Assembly (NCBI RefSeq): GCF_904849725.1
Contig: NC_058524.1
Coordinates: 513,406,263-513,470,262 of the forward strand
Source: Hordeum vulgare subsp. vulgare
Lineage: Eukaryota > Streptophyta > Magnoliopsida > Poales > Poaceae
Length of the DNA stretch: 64,000 nt
Direction of reading: 5' to 3'
The notes under the pieces were generated by a model. The model made no database searches. It saw nothing but the letters and a program-made list of their open reading frames with translations, and was not told where the DNA came from. Shown piece by piece: positions 45,601-56,850 of this stretch. How positions within the stretch are numbered: position 1 is the first letter of the stretch; each line of letters opens with the position of its first letter. The translations under genes were made by a program, and so were the position numbers.

Positions 45601-46330
45601 GTTTCCTATGATTAAGTCTCCTTGTTTAATTTTAAAACGATAAAAAAATGAGAAATGGCATAGAAAAGATCTATGTTTGCCGGAATGTCGTTTCCCAGCA
45701 AAATCTCGGCACTCGATATGCCTACTTTCTAGCACAAGTCATGCCGAAATTCACGGAAAATTTCGGCATGACCTATGCTAAAAATTGGACATATGGAGCG
45801 CGTGAAATTCACCGGAATGGAAATGAATCAACATTCTAGCGAAACATACGCCACTCGGATCATTTACCCTGCACATAACCATCATTTTCAAAATATGACA
45901 TGTCCAAAACATCACATGTCCAAATATGACATGTCCAAATTCCAAATATGACATGTCCAAATCACATGTCCGCATATCACATGTCCACTTCAAATTTGCA
46001 TATAAAAGGAAGAAAAATATAGAACTTGCAGAAAAATGCAAGAAGTCATTTTTCTTCACAATATTTGAAACTAAATTAAAGCCTACCTAAATTTGAAACT
46101 AATTAAAAATGGCAACAATTGCTTTAACAAATCTGTCAACTTTAAATTCTGTTTTTTAAATAGCAACAATTGCTTTAACTAATCTGTCCTAGGTTTCATA
46201 CTAACTAGGGTTCATAATATAACCAAATTAACCTACTAGTTTGATAACTAGGGTTCATAACTAAATAGATAACCTAATTAACCTACTGTCCAACCTAAAA
46301 CCTAAGTAAATTAACAAAAGAACCCTAGCT
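45601..46330 (-). promoter_or_regulatory. AT-rich upstream region with ACATGTCC array
   Basis: Six copies of ACATGTCC at 45898, 45914, 45929, 45950, 45964 and 45979, spaced 14-21 bp, lie about 300 bp upstream of the TnpA-like start. A 17 bp direct repeat GCAACAATTGCTTTAAC occurs at about 46112 and 46163. No ORF. Could be an intron or a promoter region. Confidence 0.55.
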
Positions 46331-46685
46331 AGCAAAGAGAGGAGGAGCGGTGGGGGGCTTACAGAGGGTGCACGGGCGAGGAGGTTGGCCCGACGACGGC
46401 CGAGGTTAGGAGGGGAGGAAGCAAGGGAGGGGGCGTGGCGCGCTGGGGCCGGGGTCGGGGGCGAGGGCGAGGTTGCCGAGGTCGGGGGCGAGGGGACTAG
46501 CGTCGGGGTCGGGGCGAGGGCAGGACTCCGGCGAGGTCGAGGGCGAGGGCAGGGCTCCGGCGCTTGCGGCAGTGGCGCGGCGAGGTCGAGGGCGCGGGCA
46601 CGGGCTCCGACGGCGACGAGGGGGGAGAAGAGAGAGTGGAGATTTAGGGGAAGAAGCAGAGGCAGGAAGTAGATTTGGGGGTTAA
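46331..46685 (-). repeat. GC-rich minisatellite-like block
   Basis: Degenerate units of GGTCGGGGGCGAGGGC over about 270 bp, very rich in CpG. On the minus strand it reads as C-rich with CTCTCTTCTCCCCCCTCGTCGCC, which looks like a 5' leader or first exon. En/Spm elements have a GC-rich downstream control region in this place. The Gly/Arg-rich frames read from it are not genes. Confidence 0.6.
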
Positions 46686-46689
46686 GTCA

Positions 46690-46850
46690 ACATAGCAGTA
46701 GCGAGTTATCGAAGAAGCGCTACTACTACCAAAGGTAGCTATAGCGCGTTTCTCCAAACGGCGCTACTGCTATTTCGACTAGCTATAGCTCTTTTTCTGA
46801 AAAGTGCTACTGCTATAACCGGTACCTATAGCAGTTTTCATGTTTGTTTC
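46690..46850 (-). repeat. Internal subterminal-like repeat cluster
   Basis: Motifs GCAGTAGCGAG, GCGCTACTACTACC, GCGCTACTGCTATT and GTGCTACTGCTATAA alternate with TAGCTATAGC over 160 bp. They share the GCTACTGCTA core with the terminal arrays, but this cluster lies in the middle of the element, upstream of the TnpA-like gene. Confidence 0.65.
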
Positions 46851-47078
46851 TTCTATTGTCTTTTGCTTTTTTTCTCTTCCTTTTCTTTACTTCTTTTTCT
46901 TTTCCTTTTTTCCAAGAGCAGGAACGAAGGAAGGGTGATACAATGTATATAACTAAGGCGATATATATTGCATCATTTGCCGGTTAAGTATGTACACAAA
47001 ATAGGAACATATAGATACATCATTTGACCCATGCATAACAGTTAAGTGTGTACACAAAATAGGAACATATATATTACA
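46851..47078 (-). other. Spacer, 3' side of the transposase
   Basis: A pyrimidine-rich run, then two copies of a 29 bp direct repeat around TACACAAAATAGGAACATAT at 46983 and 47041. Probably the transposase 3' untranslated region. Confidence 0.5.
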
Positions 47079-50000
47079 TCACTTGATTGATAACGGTTCC
47101 TCGGCGTCAACGTTTTCATTTTTGAGCAAGCTTCTTTCCCTTCTTGTTCGTTGAAGAATAATTGAGCCCCTCATTGTGACTTTTCCTTTTCCATGGAGTA
47201 CGATCTTTCTTAGGTAATGTAGAATTGATTCTTCTTCTGACGTATACTTCATCGTCATTTTCATCTTCCCTCATTGGGTTGCCATACTGGTCGTAGTCTT
47301 CCTCGTTGGCGACTCCATCTATTCCAATGATGTTCCTTTTGCCTCTCCTGACGACAACACGGCTGGGATTGCACGGGTCGGTTATGAAGAAGCACTGTGT
47401 CATGTGCTTAGCGTGTACCCATGGCTCGTTTTTTGCGATAGCGTTCACGGTACCGCTGTTGGCGTCGGGTATAGTCATGGTAGTGAAATACCGGTTTTCT
47501 CTTTCGACATTCTTAGCCCATCTAACACGGAACATTGTCGCGTTGTGCAGTCCAGAGTAGTCAAGCTCCCAAATCTCCTCGACCCTTCCGTAAAATATCT
47601 CAGTTGCGTCATTGTCGATGTCGGTCATGCATTCCATCGTCTACCCTAAGTTCTAATCATCATTGTCCATATCTTTGGCCTCCGTGTAGAACGTGTATCC
47701 GTTGATATCGTATGCCTGATAGGTGAGGAGGGTGGACGAGGGGCCATGTGCTAAGGCGTATATGAGCAATATGTCCTTAGAGCCCTCTTCCGGGGGATTA
47801 GCAATAATTTGCTCTTTGAACCAATGCAGGAAAGTGGATTTGTGCTCTCTAGTATCTTCGGCGTCCGCCCTGCATCCCCCCGGTCACGATACTTCTTTGC
47901 GATAGTTTCTTTGTGCAGTGTCGCGAAAGGATCTACCTGGTGTAGGTATTGTAGCACTACCAAGTTTGCTCTGTCCAAGTCGTTGTGCCGATCTGACTAG
48001 GTCACATGCAATTCCCTACGACCGTTGGAGTGACCTTCTCCTTCGAGCCTCCCATCATGCTTGTTAAAGGGCAAACCAACACCAGGCGGCCGGTCTGCGC
48101 CATATAGAAAATTCTCACAGAAAGAGATGCACTCTTGTTTCATATAGCCCTGGACGATGCTTCCATACGGGCGGGACATGTTACGAACGAATCGTTTGAT
48201 GATCCCGTTCATCCTCTCAAACGACATCATGCTGTGCAGGAATGACGGCCCCATGTCTATTATGTTGTCCACAATATGGACACACAGATACACCATGACT
48301 TCAAAGAACGTCGGCGGGAAGTACATCTCAAGCTCATTTAGTATGACAACAATCTCTTCATGTAGCCTTCAGAGCTGCTTCACACTGATCGACTTCCGAG
48401 AGATGATGTCGAAAATGTTGCAGAGCCCAATAAGTGTGTCACGGACGTGCTTGTTCATTATCCCTCTAAGGGCAACACGTAGTATATGCATCATCATCAC
48501 ATGACAGTCATGGGAATTCATCCCGCTGAACCTTTTTTCTTCGTGTCCAGATATCTGCTTATCTTGCCACAGTAACCGGAAATAACTTTGATTCTGGTAT
48601 GGCACTTGAATAATTGGTCGATCTCAGCCGGACTTAAGGTGAAGCAAGAAGGGGGACAATAATCCTCTTCCTTTACTTTTTTGCCCTTCTTCACCCGTGC
48701 CTCTGTCTTCGTCTCTGTCTCCTATGACTTCTCACGGGGCGGCATGTGCAGATCTGCCATGATCTCCAAATCTTGCAAGTCTTTTCCTGCCTTCGGCCCA
48801 TCCTTGGTCTTATCCGGCATGTTCATAAGTGTCGCAAGCAAGCTCTCAAGGACATTCTTACAGATATGCATTTGATCAAGGCATTGAGGCGTGTCGAGTT
48901 TGTGCCAGTTTTCCAAGTCCCAAAAAACATATCTCGTCTTCCATACCTTTAGCAGCGGCGCCTTTTTCATCGTCTTTCCCGGCGCGGGGCACTGTTCCTA
49001 GTTTTTCAACAACTCATCGATTTGGGCGCCGCTCCATTTACGTGGAGGTCCTCGATCCTCAGCCTCACCATTGAATAGATATCCACGGTTTCTCCACGGG
49101 TCGTCCTTCTCGAGCCATCTTCGATGCCCCATGTACACGATTTTCCCAGACCCGCCATCTTTCCTTGACGTTAGCTGTTGAGACGTCGTATCATCCATGC
49201 ACCGCGTGCATCCGCAATATCCATGGCACACCTGTCCTATGACATATCCGTAAGCCAGATAGTCGTGCAGCATCATGATCAACGTGAAATACTCGCCTTT
49301 GTTGGCGTCCCATGTCTTGGTCGGTGTTTTCCATAACGTGTCTAACTCCTCTTGAAGTAGCCCCAGATACAGATTAGTATTATTTCTCGGTTGTTTCGGT
49401 TGATGTGTATGTAATTGGATATCATCACAACCAGGGGGGAGGTTGTACATCCATACAAACACGGGCCATGTGCTATGGTTGGTGTTCTGGTTGCCAAACG
49501 AATTCATGCCATCGGTACACGCGCCGAGCACGATGTTCCTTGCATCACATGCGAAATGTCGATATTCGATGTTGAACGCTCTCCACTGGCTTCCATCCAC
49601 AACGTGTCTCAGCTTCGGATCATCTCCATCGTCGGGCTTCTTCCTCTCCACGTGCCAGCGCATGAGCTTTGTTCCTTAAGGTCTATGGAATACCGCTGGA
49701 GAGGGGAGTGATCGGTAAGTACCATACAACTTTCTGGGGAGATTTCTTCCCGGCCTTCTTGTATCGAGAAGCATTGCACACTGGACAACTTGTTTTTTCC
49801 GCGTGCTCCATCTGATAAATTACGCAATCGTTGATGCATGCATGGTATATAACGTGCGGCAGATCAAGAGGGCACATGATCTTTTTGGCCTCATCCACAC
49901 TAGTAGGACATAGATTTCCCGCGGGAAGAACATCGTTTAGGTACCTCAGAAGCTCATAGAGACTAGTGGAGGTCCATTTATTTTTAGCCTTCGTCTTCAC

Positions 50001-50620
50001 TAGTTCGAGCGTGAAACTCAAGTGGGTCACCTTGGGATTGCAACCATGATACAATGGAGTGTTCGAGTCTACCACCAATTGCTGCAGCTTGGCCTCCTCT
50101 TTAGAAGCGGCTCTCTCAGTACTTGTCTCCTTACGAAGCAGTGCTTGAGCATGAGGGTCCCGCATGATTGAACTTAGTATCGACGAATTATGTGGGGTGG
50201 AGTCCACGTTTTCTCTACCGACATGTCCGGCGCCCTCTTCCCCGCCGCCATGTCCAGCCCCTTCTCCGTCGCCATGTTCGGCCTCTTGCCCGCCGCCATG
50301 TCCGGCCTCTTCCCCGCCGCCATGTCCGGCCCCTTTTCCGCCGCCATTATCGATCATCTCTTCATCTTGCCAAGTGTCGTGATTGCCTGCCCCGTCGGCG
50401 TCCTCAACATCATCATCCACATCTTCAATTATCCACCGAGTATAGCCATCCATGAAACCAGTCATGAGCAGGTACGCCATAACACGACCATCGTCATAGG
50501 GGTCGAGCCAAGCTTGTCCTTTGCATCTTCGACACGAACATAAAATCTCTGTCACTTTATTTTCTTTCATGTCCTGCACCGCTGACCGCAACCACCTGTG
50601 TGCTTGCTTGCTTTACCACT
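47079..50620 (-). pseudogene. CACTA TnpD transposase (Tnp2/Transposase_21)
   Basis: The minus-strand pieces follow the plant TnpD order. 50620-49683: transposase-associated N-terminal region (LRSAVQDMKENK, CSCRRCKGQAW, LLMTGFMDGYTRW), a Gly/Glu/His-rich acidic repeat, and CPTSVDEAKKIMCPLDL. 49663-48998: Transposase_21 core with ACTDGMNSFGNQN (probable first catalytic Asp) and LHDYLAYGYVIGQVCHGYCGC. 48970-48369: DTPQCLDQMHICKNVLESLL and SHDCHVMMMHILRVALRGIM. 48326-47997: YFPPTFFEVMVYLCVHIV and MMSFERMNGIIKRFVRN. 47637-47079: WELDYSGLHNATMFRVRW and KNEPWVHAKHMTQCFF, then a basic tail. It would cut the ends of the element. Stops occur at 49683, 48725 and 48540, with frame changes near 47640-48000, and the start is cut off at about 50620. 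Confidence 0.85.
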
Positions 50621-50716
50621 AAGTAATTTTATTTTCTATTTTAAGTTGTTTTCTAACTTTGGTTATGGGTAGGAAACAAAAAATACCAAAAAAACTTAGA
50701 TGTACTTGCTAACCTA

Positions 50717-51937
50717 GTGGTTGAGGAACCACCAAAAATGTATCCTTCTATTGAAGCTTATTACTTGGACCATCTTCGATTCCTTTGTGCTCGTGCTAAA
50801 AACCCAACTATATTAGATGAGGGAAAACCATTAAATGAGCATGCTTATTATGTGCGACATCGCTTATCTCAAAAAGGGAAACTCTTGTGGCATAAAATTA
50901 ATATTGTGTCTTGTTATGCTTGGAATTTATGCGAAAAATATTATTTTACTTGCTGTTGTGAAGAAACTAAAAAACACCTACCTTACCAATGTGTGTTTAA
51001 TGATAAAAAAAATATTAAATTCTTATGCCAAGGAAGCCTATTGTTATTATGATATTGAACAAATTGAAGAATTTATTCCCTTTAACGGTGCTTATGAAAT
51101 TGCTAATTTGATTCAAAAGTATGATATTACTCTTTACAAATCTAAATTTTTTACCATACTTAAATATTATTATGAAAACTATGCTTCTAATGCTTATGTT
51201 AAAGAATTTATAGAAAGAATGATGGCTCCCTTGGAAGAAACTAATATTTTGCAGGAATGTATGGAAGAAGAAATTGCTTAAAATGTGAGCTCATTAGATG
51301 AAAAAGATGAGGATGAGAGTGAATACCAAAAGGGGGAAGAGAGGATTAGCTACCCATCCCCACCTTCTAATAAGAGTAACTCTTTAGATCATACATTATT
51401 TAATTTCCCCTCGCACATACCAAAGGATGAATACTATGATCCCTTGGATTCATTTGAAATATCCCTTTTTGATGAACCTGATACTTGCTATGCTTGTGTC
51501 CATGATGCCAATATGAATAACTTGCTATAGATCCTTATGTTAAACATGAAATTTTTGCTATTGCACGTACACACGATAGTCCAATTATCTTTTTGAATTC
51601 TCACAACTACACTATATTGGAGAAGTTTGCACTTATTAAGGATTATAATGATAGGTTGTGTTTTACCACTACACATGATGATTTTGATGGATATAATATG
51701 CATGTGCTTTCTTCTCCTACTTGCAATTATTATGAGAGAGGAACCAAATCTTCACCTCTCTATGTTTCCAATACGATAAAATTCCAAGAAACTACTTATG
51801 CTATGTATTGGCCTTTACTTTGTGTGAATGAATTGTTCTTTTATGACATGCCAATGCATAGGAATAGAGCAGGACTTTGTTGCTACATTATATATATATC
51901 ACTTTGTGCACACTACTTAAATACAAATCGTTGTTAA
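50717..51937 (+). pseudogene. ORF of the non-autonomous element, broken, unknown function
   Basis: Frames 50717-51052 (VEEPPKMYPSIEAYYL), 50835-51281 and 51285-51530 (acidic, EKDEDESEYQKGEERI), and 51593-51937 succeed one another with stops or shifts between. The last has PTCNYYERGTKS and ELFFYDMPMHRNRA, matching the ORF at 33156-32440. It occupies the gag position. I do not recognise a family. The low GC content (many AAT, TTA, GAA codons) differs from the GC-rich LTRs around it. Confidence 0.5.
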
Positions 51938-54900
51938 TTAAAATTGGCTTGATATACCTTGGGATTCGGGTGGATCAATTACTTGAGCAATATATGCCTA
52001 ACTGAATGGATTTAAAGAAAGCGCTGCCAGGGAGACAACCCGGAAGTTTTAGAGAGTCATTTAATTCTGTTGTGTGATTTTAAAATAAGTAAAGTAAAAA
52101 AATAAAGTGGGGAACCTAAAACATTTTCAAAATAAAAGTGAATGAGAAAGACACCGTTGAAGTGGGGGCTAGCCTTGAACTTTGTTCATGCCCATGGAAA
52201 CTTTGTGAATATTGATTACAGAAACTTTTCAACAAAAATAATTATCCCCTTGTGCAAATCCATTGTATTGTAAAAATATGTGCCAAGATTTACCTTTAGG
52301 ATGTTTAAATCGCTTGTTTGATATGTGTTGTGCAAAAACACAAACTTTGGTTATAGTGTTTGATTTTTCATATTTTACTGGAACGTCAAAAAATCTGAAA
52401 TTTTTACACAGTACTTTTATATAAATTAATTACCATGTACAATATTTTTTTCAGAAAATGTTAAGTTACAGAATTATAAGTTTCATCTGCATCTTTACAA
52501 ACTATCTTGTTTTTCACACATTGTAGTTATAGTTGTTTTGCGTGCTTATGTTTTGAATTCTTGTTGAGCCCCATTGGCTTGGGAGAAACAAAATTGTGAT
52601 ACCATAGAGAGGGTAATATTATATTATAATTATACAATAAAGTTATGTCAGGATATGATGATATTTGATGCTACATAAACTAACATCTCTAATAAAAGTT
52701 ATGTCAAGTTTTGTGTGGATGAAGTGTTCAAAGATCGAGGAGGTATTGATATGAGAAGAATAAGGAGAGGCAAGAGATAAATCTTTGGTATGAACATGGC
52801 ACCCCAAGTAATTATTCAAGGAGACTCAAGCGTCTAAGCTTGGGGATGCCCCGGAAGGCATCCCATCTTCCTTATTCAACAACTATTGGTATGTTTCGGT
52901 TTTTGTTTTGTTCACATGATACGCGTAAATTCTTGGAGCGTTGTTTGCATTTCATTTTCCTTTTATAAATGCACTATCCTGGTATGGGAAAGTTCACAGT
53001 TGATTTATAGAATGCTCTTTGCACTTCACTTATATTTTTCGCGTTGATTTATAGAATGCTTCATGTGCTTCTCTTATATCATTTGAAGTTGGATGCATGT
53101 TTCTCTACATATAGAAAACCGTTATTTGTGGAATGCTGTTTTGCTTCACTTATATTTATTAGGGCATATCCAGGTTGTTTGTAGAAAGAATTAAACTCTC
53201 ATGCTTCACTTATACCTATTTAGAGAGTCAACAGGAATTGGTCATTTACATGGTTAGTCGTAAAATGCTACATTAAACTTGTCAATAACTGAATATGATA
53301 TGTTTGATTCCGTCCAATAGTTTTGCGACATTAAGATAGTAATATGTGGGTGCACCGGTTGATGATTGTGGATTAGTAAGAATATTTATGTTAAGCTTTG
53401 TGATTCCCGAAGCATGCATGTATAGTCTCTAGTTATTCGATGAAGATTGGAGCATAATTTATCCTTGATTGAAATCCTTTGAGCTGTTATAATCGGAGTT
53501 GCACGATGGTTAACTCCTCCCAACCTTCTCCCTCGGAGCATGCGAGTAGTAGTTTGCTTCGAGAGATCTAATAAATCTTGCAATAAGTATGTGAGTTCTT
53601 TATGATTAATGTGAATCCATGGATATACGGAATCTCACCTCCACATATTTTCTAGCCTCTTCGGTACCGTGCAATGCACATTATCACCTCGAGGATTAGT
53701 GCAAACTTTGCCGGTGCTTCCAAACGCGCGACATCATACACTCTATTGCACATAAGCCACATTATATCATCCTCAAAACAGCCACCATATCTACCTATCA
53801 TGGCATTTCCATAGCCATTTCGAGATATATTGCCATGCAACTTCCATCATCATGATATACATGACTTGAGCATCCATTGCCATATTGCTTTGCATGATCA
53901 TAACATAGCTAGCATGATATTTCCATGGACTATCCTTTTTATACCTTTTGCTATGCTAGATCATTGCACATCCTGGTAAAGTGCTAGAGGCATTCATATA
54001 GAGTCATATCTTCCTATCAATTTTTCATATTGAGTGGTAAGTAAAAAAGTGTGATGATCGTCATTATTAGAGCATTGTCCCAATGAGGAAATAAAAAATG
54101 AGGGAGTCCAAACGCGCCAACCATAAAAAAATTGGGGGAGGCGAAAACGGAAAAAAAATCCTACCATGAAAAAAATAAACAAATAAATGAGAGAAAAGGA
54201 GAGATGGGACTTTGCTACTATCCTTTACCACACTTGTGCGTCAAAGTGGCACCATGTTCTTCATATAGGGAGTCTCTTGTTTTGTCACTTCCATATGGTA
54301 GTGGGAATTTTTCATATTCTGATGACAGGCGTCCTCAAATATCTAAGGTCTTCATGAGCAAGCAAGTTGCATGCACACCTACTTAGCTTCGGTCGAGATT
54401 TCATAAACTTATAGCTCTAGTGCATTCGTTGCATGGAAATACCTACTACTCGCATTGATATCTGTTGATGGCCATCTCCATAGCCAGGTGATACGTCTAG
54501 TTGATGCGGGACTTTCTTCTCCACTTTTACCCCTTTTGAAACCTACTATCATATTCTATTCCACCTTTATGCTATATCCATGGTTCACGCTCATGTATTG
54601 CGTGTTTAGTAAAAAGCTAAAGCGCGATAAAAATTACGATTCAATTGCTTGGTTTGACACCGGGGTGCTCATGATTTATATTTTATGCTAGGAAGACCAA
54701 GCATGGTAGGCAATATGATTTTGTAGGAATAGCATTCTTTAAGCATTGTTATTTTGAAAGGACATGATTGTTTGCTAGTAAACCTGAGTATGGATGCCTT
54801 TTTGTCAAATAATAGACTATTGCCTTTAATCACTTGTATCTTAATGTTCATGCCATGATTAGAAATTTGTTCAAGATTATGATAGGTAGCATTCCACATC

Positions 54901-54944
54901 AAAAATATCTTCTTATCGTTACCTATTTGAGGACGAGCATGAAT
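51938..54944 (+). other. Non-coding interior of the + strand element
   Basis: No supported ORF. Contains the hairpin GGGATGCC/GGCATCCC (52843-52864) preceded by TAAGCTTGGGGATGC (52835-52849), and GCTTCACTTATA-like motifs at 53023, 53067, 53143 and 53203. The stretch 53650-54600 reads as scattered short frames only. Confidence 0.7.
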
Positions 54945-54959
54945 TAAGCTTGGGGATGC
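54945..54959 (+). promoter_or_regulatory. Polypurine tract of the + strand element
   Basis: TAAGCTTGGGGATGC lies directly before the LTR; it is identical to 52835-52849. Confidence 0.8.
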
Positions 54960-56468
54960 TCATATGTATCCGTTGTATCTATAATTTTTAATTTCTGCAT
55001 CCCAATATTCTACAATTTTCACATACTTTTGGCAACATTTTATATTATTTTTGGGACTAACTTACTTATCGAGTGCCCAGTGCCATTTCATGTTTTTTTG
55101 TGTTTTTTGTTTAGCAGAAATTCCATATCAAATGGACTCCAAACGCAATAAAAAATTACGAAGATTTTTTTGGAATATATGTGAATTTTGGGAGTCGGAA
55201 TCAACGCAACACGGTTCCTGTGGGAGGCACAAGCCAAGACGGGGAGGTCTGGGGAGGGCGGGCAGTGCCCTGATGGCTTGTGTCCACCCCTTAAGTCGGT
55301 TGGAGCTCTACTTTAGCCGCAAGAAATATAATTTTCCGATAAAAAATCACTCAAATCTTCAGCCCAATTGGAGTTACGGATCTCTGAACATTTAAGAAAT
55401 AGTGAAGGGCCAGAAAACAGGTCATGAAAACAGGAGAGAAACAGAGAGAGATCCAATCCCAGAGGTGCTGCTACGCTCCGGGTGCATGGAGGATACGGAC
55501 CAGAGGAGAAACTCTCCTCCCACCAAGGGGGAGGCCAAAGAAGAACAATAAGAAGAATGAGGAGGGCTCTCTCCCCCTATCATGATGGAGATCTACACCA
55601 ACAACTTCGCCACCGTCATCACCACCACCATCACCTTCCCTCATCTATCTACATTGGTCCACTCTCCCGGATCTCACTATCCCCCCTACTTGAACATGGT
55701 GATTAACGCTATATATATTATTATCTTATGATGTGTGGCTATCCTATGATGTTTCAATAGTTCCTTTTTGTCCTATGGGTTGATTCATGATCTTGATTGA
55801 TTTGAGTTGTGTGGTTTATATTAGTGGTGTCCTAAGGTGCTTTCTGTGAGGCGCACACATGAAAGATTCATGCTGGAGGGTTTGCAATATGTGCAAGATT
55901 CGCTTATGGTGGGTAGCTAAAGTGACACAAGCTTACACCCGAGTAAGGGAGTTGTTTGCATATGGGAGTAAATGGGACTTGACGTTTAATGCTATGGTTG
56001 GATTTTACCTTAATTATCTTTAGTAGTTGGAGATGCTTGCTAGAGTTCCAATCATAAGCGCATATGATCGAAGTATGGAAAGTTTGTTAGCTCATGCCTA
56101 TCCCTCATACAATTGCAATAATGATTACCAGTCTAGTTACCAATTGCCTAGGATAATCTCGCAAATCCTATCACCATTGTTGCACACTCGCTATATTTAA
56201 TTTATTGTTCTTTATCTAAAAAACACCTAACTTTTATTTACTTGTTCTTTTTTTCTTGCAAAATTATCTACAAAGTACTTCTAGTACTATTCTCGCAAAG
56301 TAGTTTCATACTTGTTCTAGGTAAAGTAAGTGTTAGTGTGCGTAGAGAGTTGTATCGATGGTTGATAGGACTTGAGAGAATATTAATTCTACCTTTAGGT
56401 CCTCATTGGGTTCGACACTCTTACTTTCAAAAAAGCTACAAACAATCCCCCACACTTGTGGGTTATCA
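54960..56468 (+). repeat. 3' LTR of the + strand element
   Basis: 1509 bp. It starts TCATATGTATCC, a mutated form of TGATACGTCTCC, and ends CCCACACTTGTGGGTTATCA. The last 70 bp resemble the end of the LTR family at 14896. GC-rich inverted arms GCACAAGCC and GGCTTGTGTC lie at about 55227 and 55276. Confidence 0.78.
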
Positions 56469-56850
56469 ATACTCATATATCACCATGGGAGACTCAAGGT
56501 TGATGTAGAGGCCCTTCATGACTGCTCCCCCCTCCGGCAGGGCACCGGAACAGGGCTCCAGATAGGATCATTTGGAACACAGACTTGCGATGGAAAAAAA
56601 AGTATTTCAGGTGGCTATCTGGTGTTTTCCCAATATATTAGGATTTATAGAAGCATAGTTAGGTCAGGAGGCTGCGGGAGGTGGTCCCAAGCCATAAAGG
56701 CGCAACCCCATGTGGCCTTCGGTCTCCCTCCGAAGCTTCTAGGTCTTATTTTTGTCCATAAAAAATCATCAAAAAGTTTAGTTGCATTTGAACTTCGTTT
56801 GGTATTATTTTCCTCAAAAGCCAAAAACACGCGGAAAACAGACAGAGCGG
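56469..56850 (-). repeat. Athila-type LTR remnant, minus strand
   Basis: Homologous to 8196-8570 (CCATGGGAG, GGTTGATGTAGAGGCCC, TGTGGCCTTCGGTCTCCCTC, AAAAACACGC). It is cut by the + strand element on its left. The break on the right at about 56845 leads into unrelated sequence. Confidence 0.65.

Larger units (their letters stand above)
39235..50620 (-). mobile_element. CACTA element, main copy, 5' end missing
   Basis: The 3' terminus CACTACTACGGAAAAGCC is intact here and preceded by AGT. On the minus strand the order is TnpD transposase (50620-47079), a GC-rich and repeat-rich intergenic block (46850-45650), TnpA-like ORF (45600-43087), solo LTR insertion, Ulp1-like domain (41446-40361), 3' untranslated region, subterminal repeats and terminus. 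The 5' terminus is lost: at about 50612-50620 the transposase exon runs into a + strand retroelement. The plant En/Spm type of CACTA is clear from both protein families. Triticeae names such as Jorge or Caspar may apply, but I cannot choose. Confidence 0.88.
50612..56468 (+). mobile_element. Non-autonomous Athila-type element lacking its 5' LTR
   Basis: The interior begins abruptly within the CACTA transposase at about 50612, with no 5' LTR or primer-binding site. It then shows ORF fragments, a GCGCTGCCAGGGAGACAACCC-type segment at about 52022, an internal polypurine-tract copy, GCTTCACTTATA repeats, a real polypurine tract at 54945-54959 and a 3' LTR ending GGGTTATCA at 56468. No protease, RT or integrase motif is visible. 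It resembles the nested element at 28101-35045 in gene content but its LTR is of a different subfamily. Confidence 0.75.

Noticed and set aside
46385..46685. Gly/Arg-rich open frames
   Set aside because: They come from the GC-rich degenerate repeat, which has open frames in several phases and no codon-level conservation.
55482..55706. A frame with a run of His residues
   Set aside because: It is caused by a CACCATCACC-type microsatellite in an LTR and has no other support.
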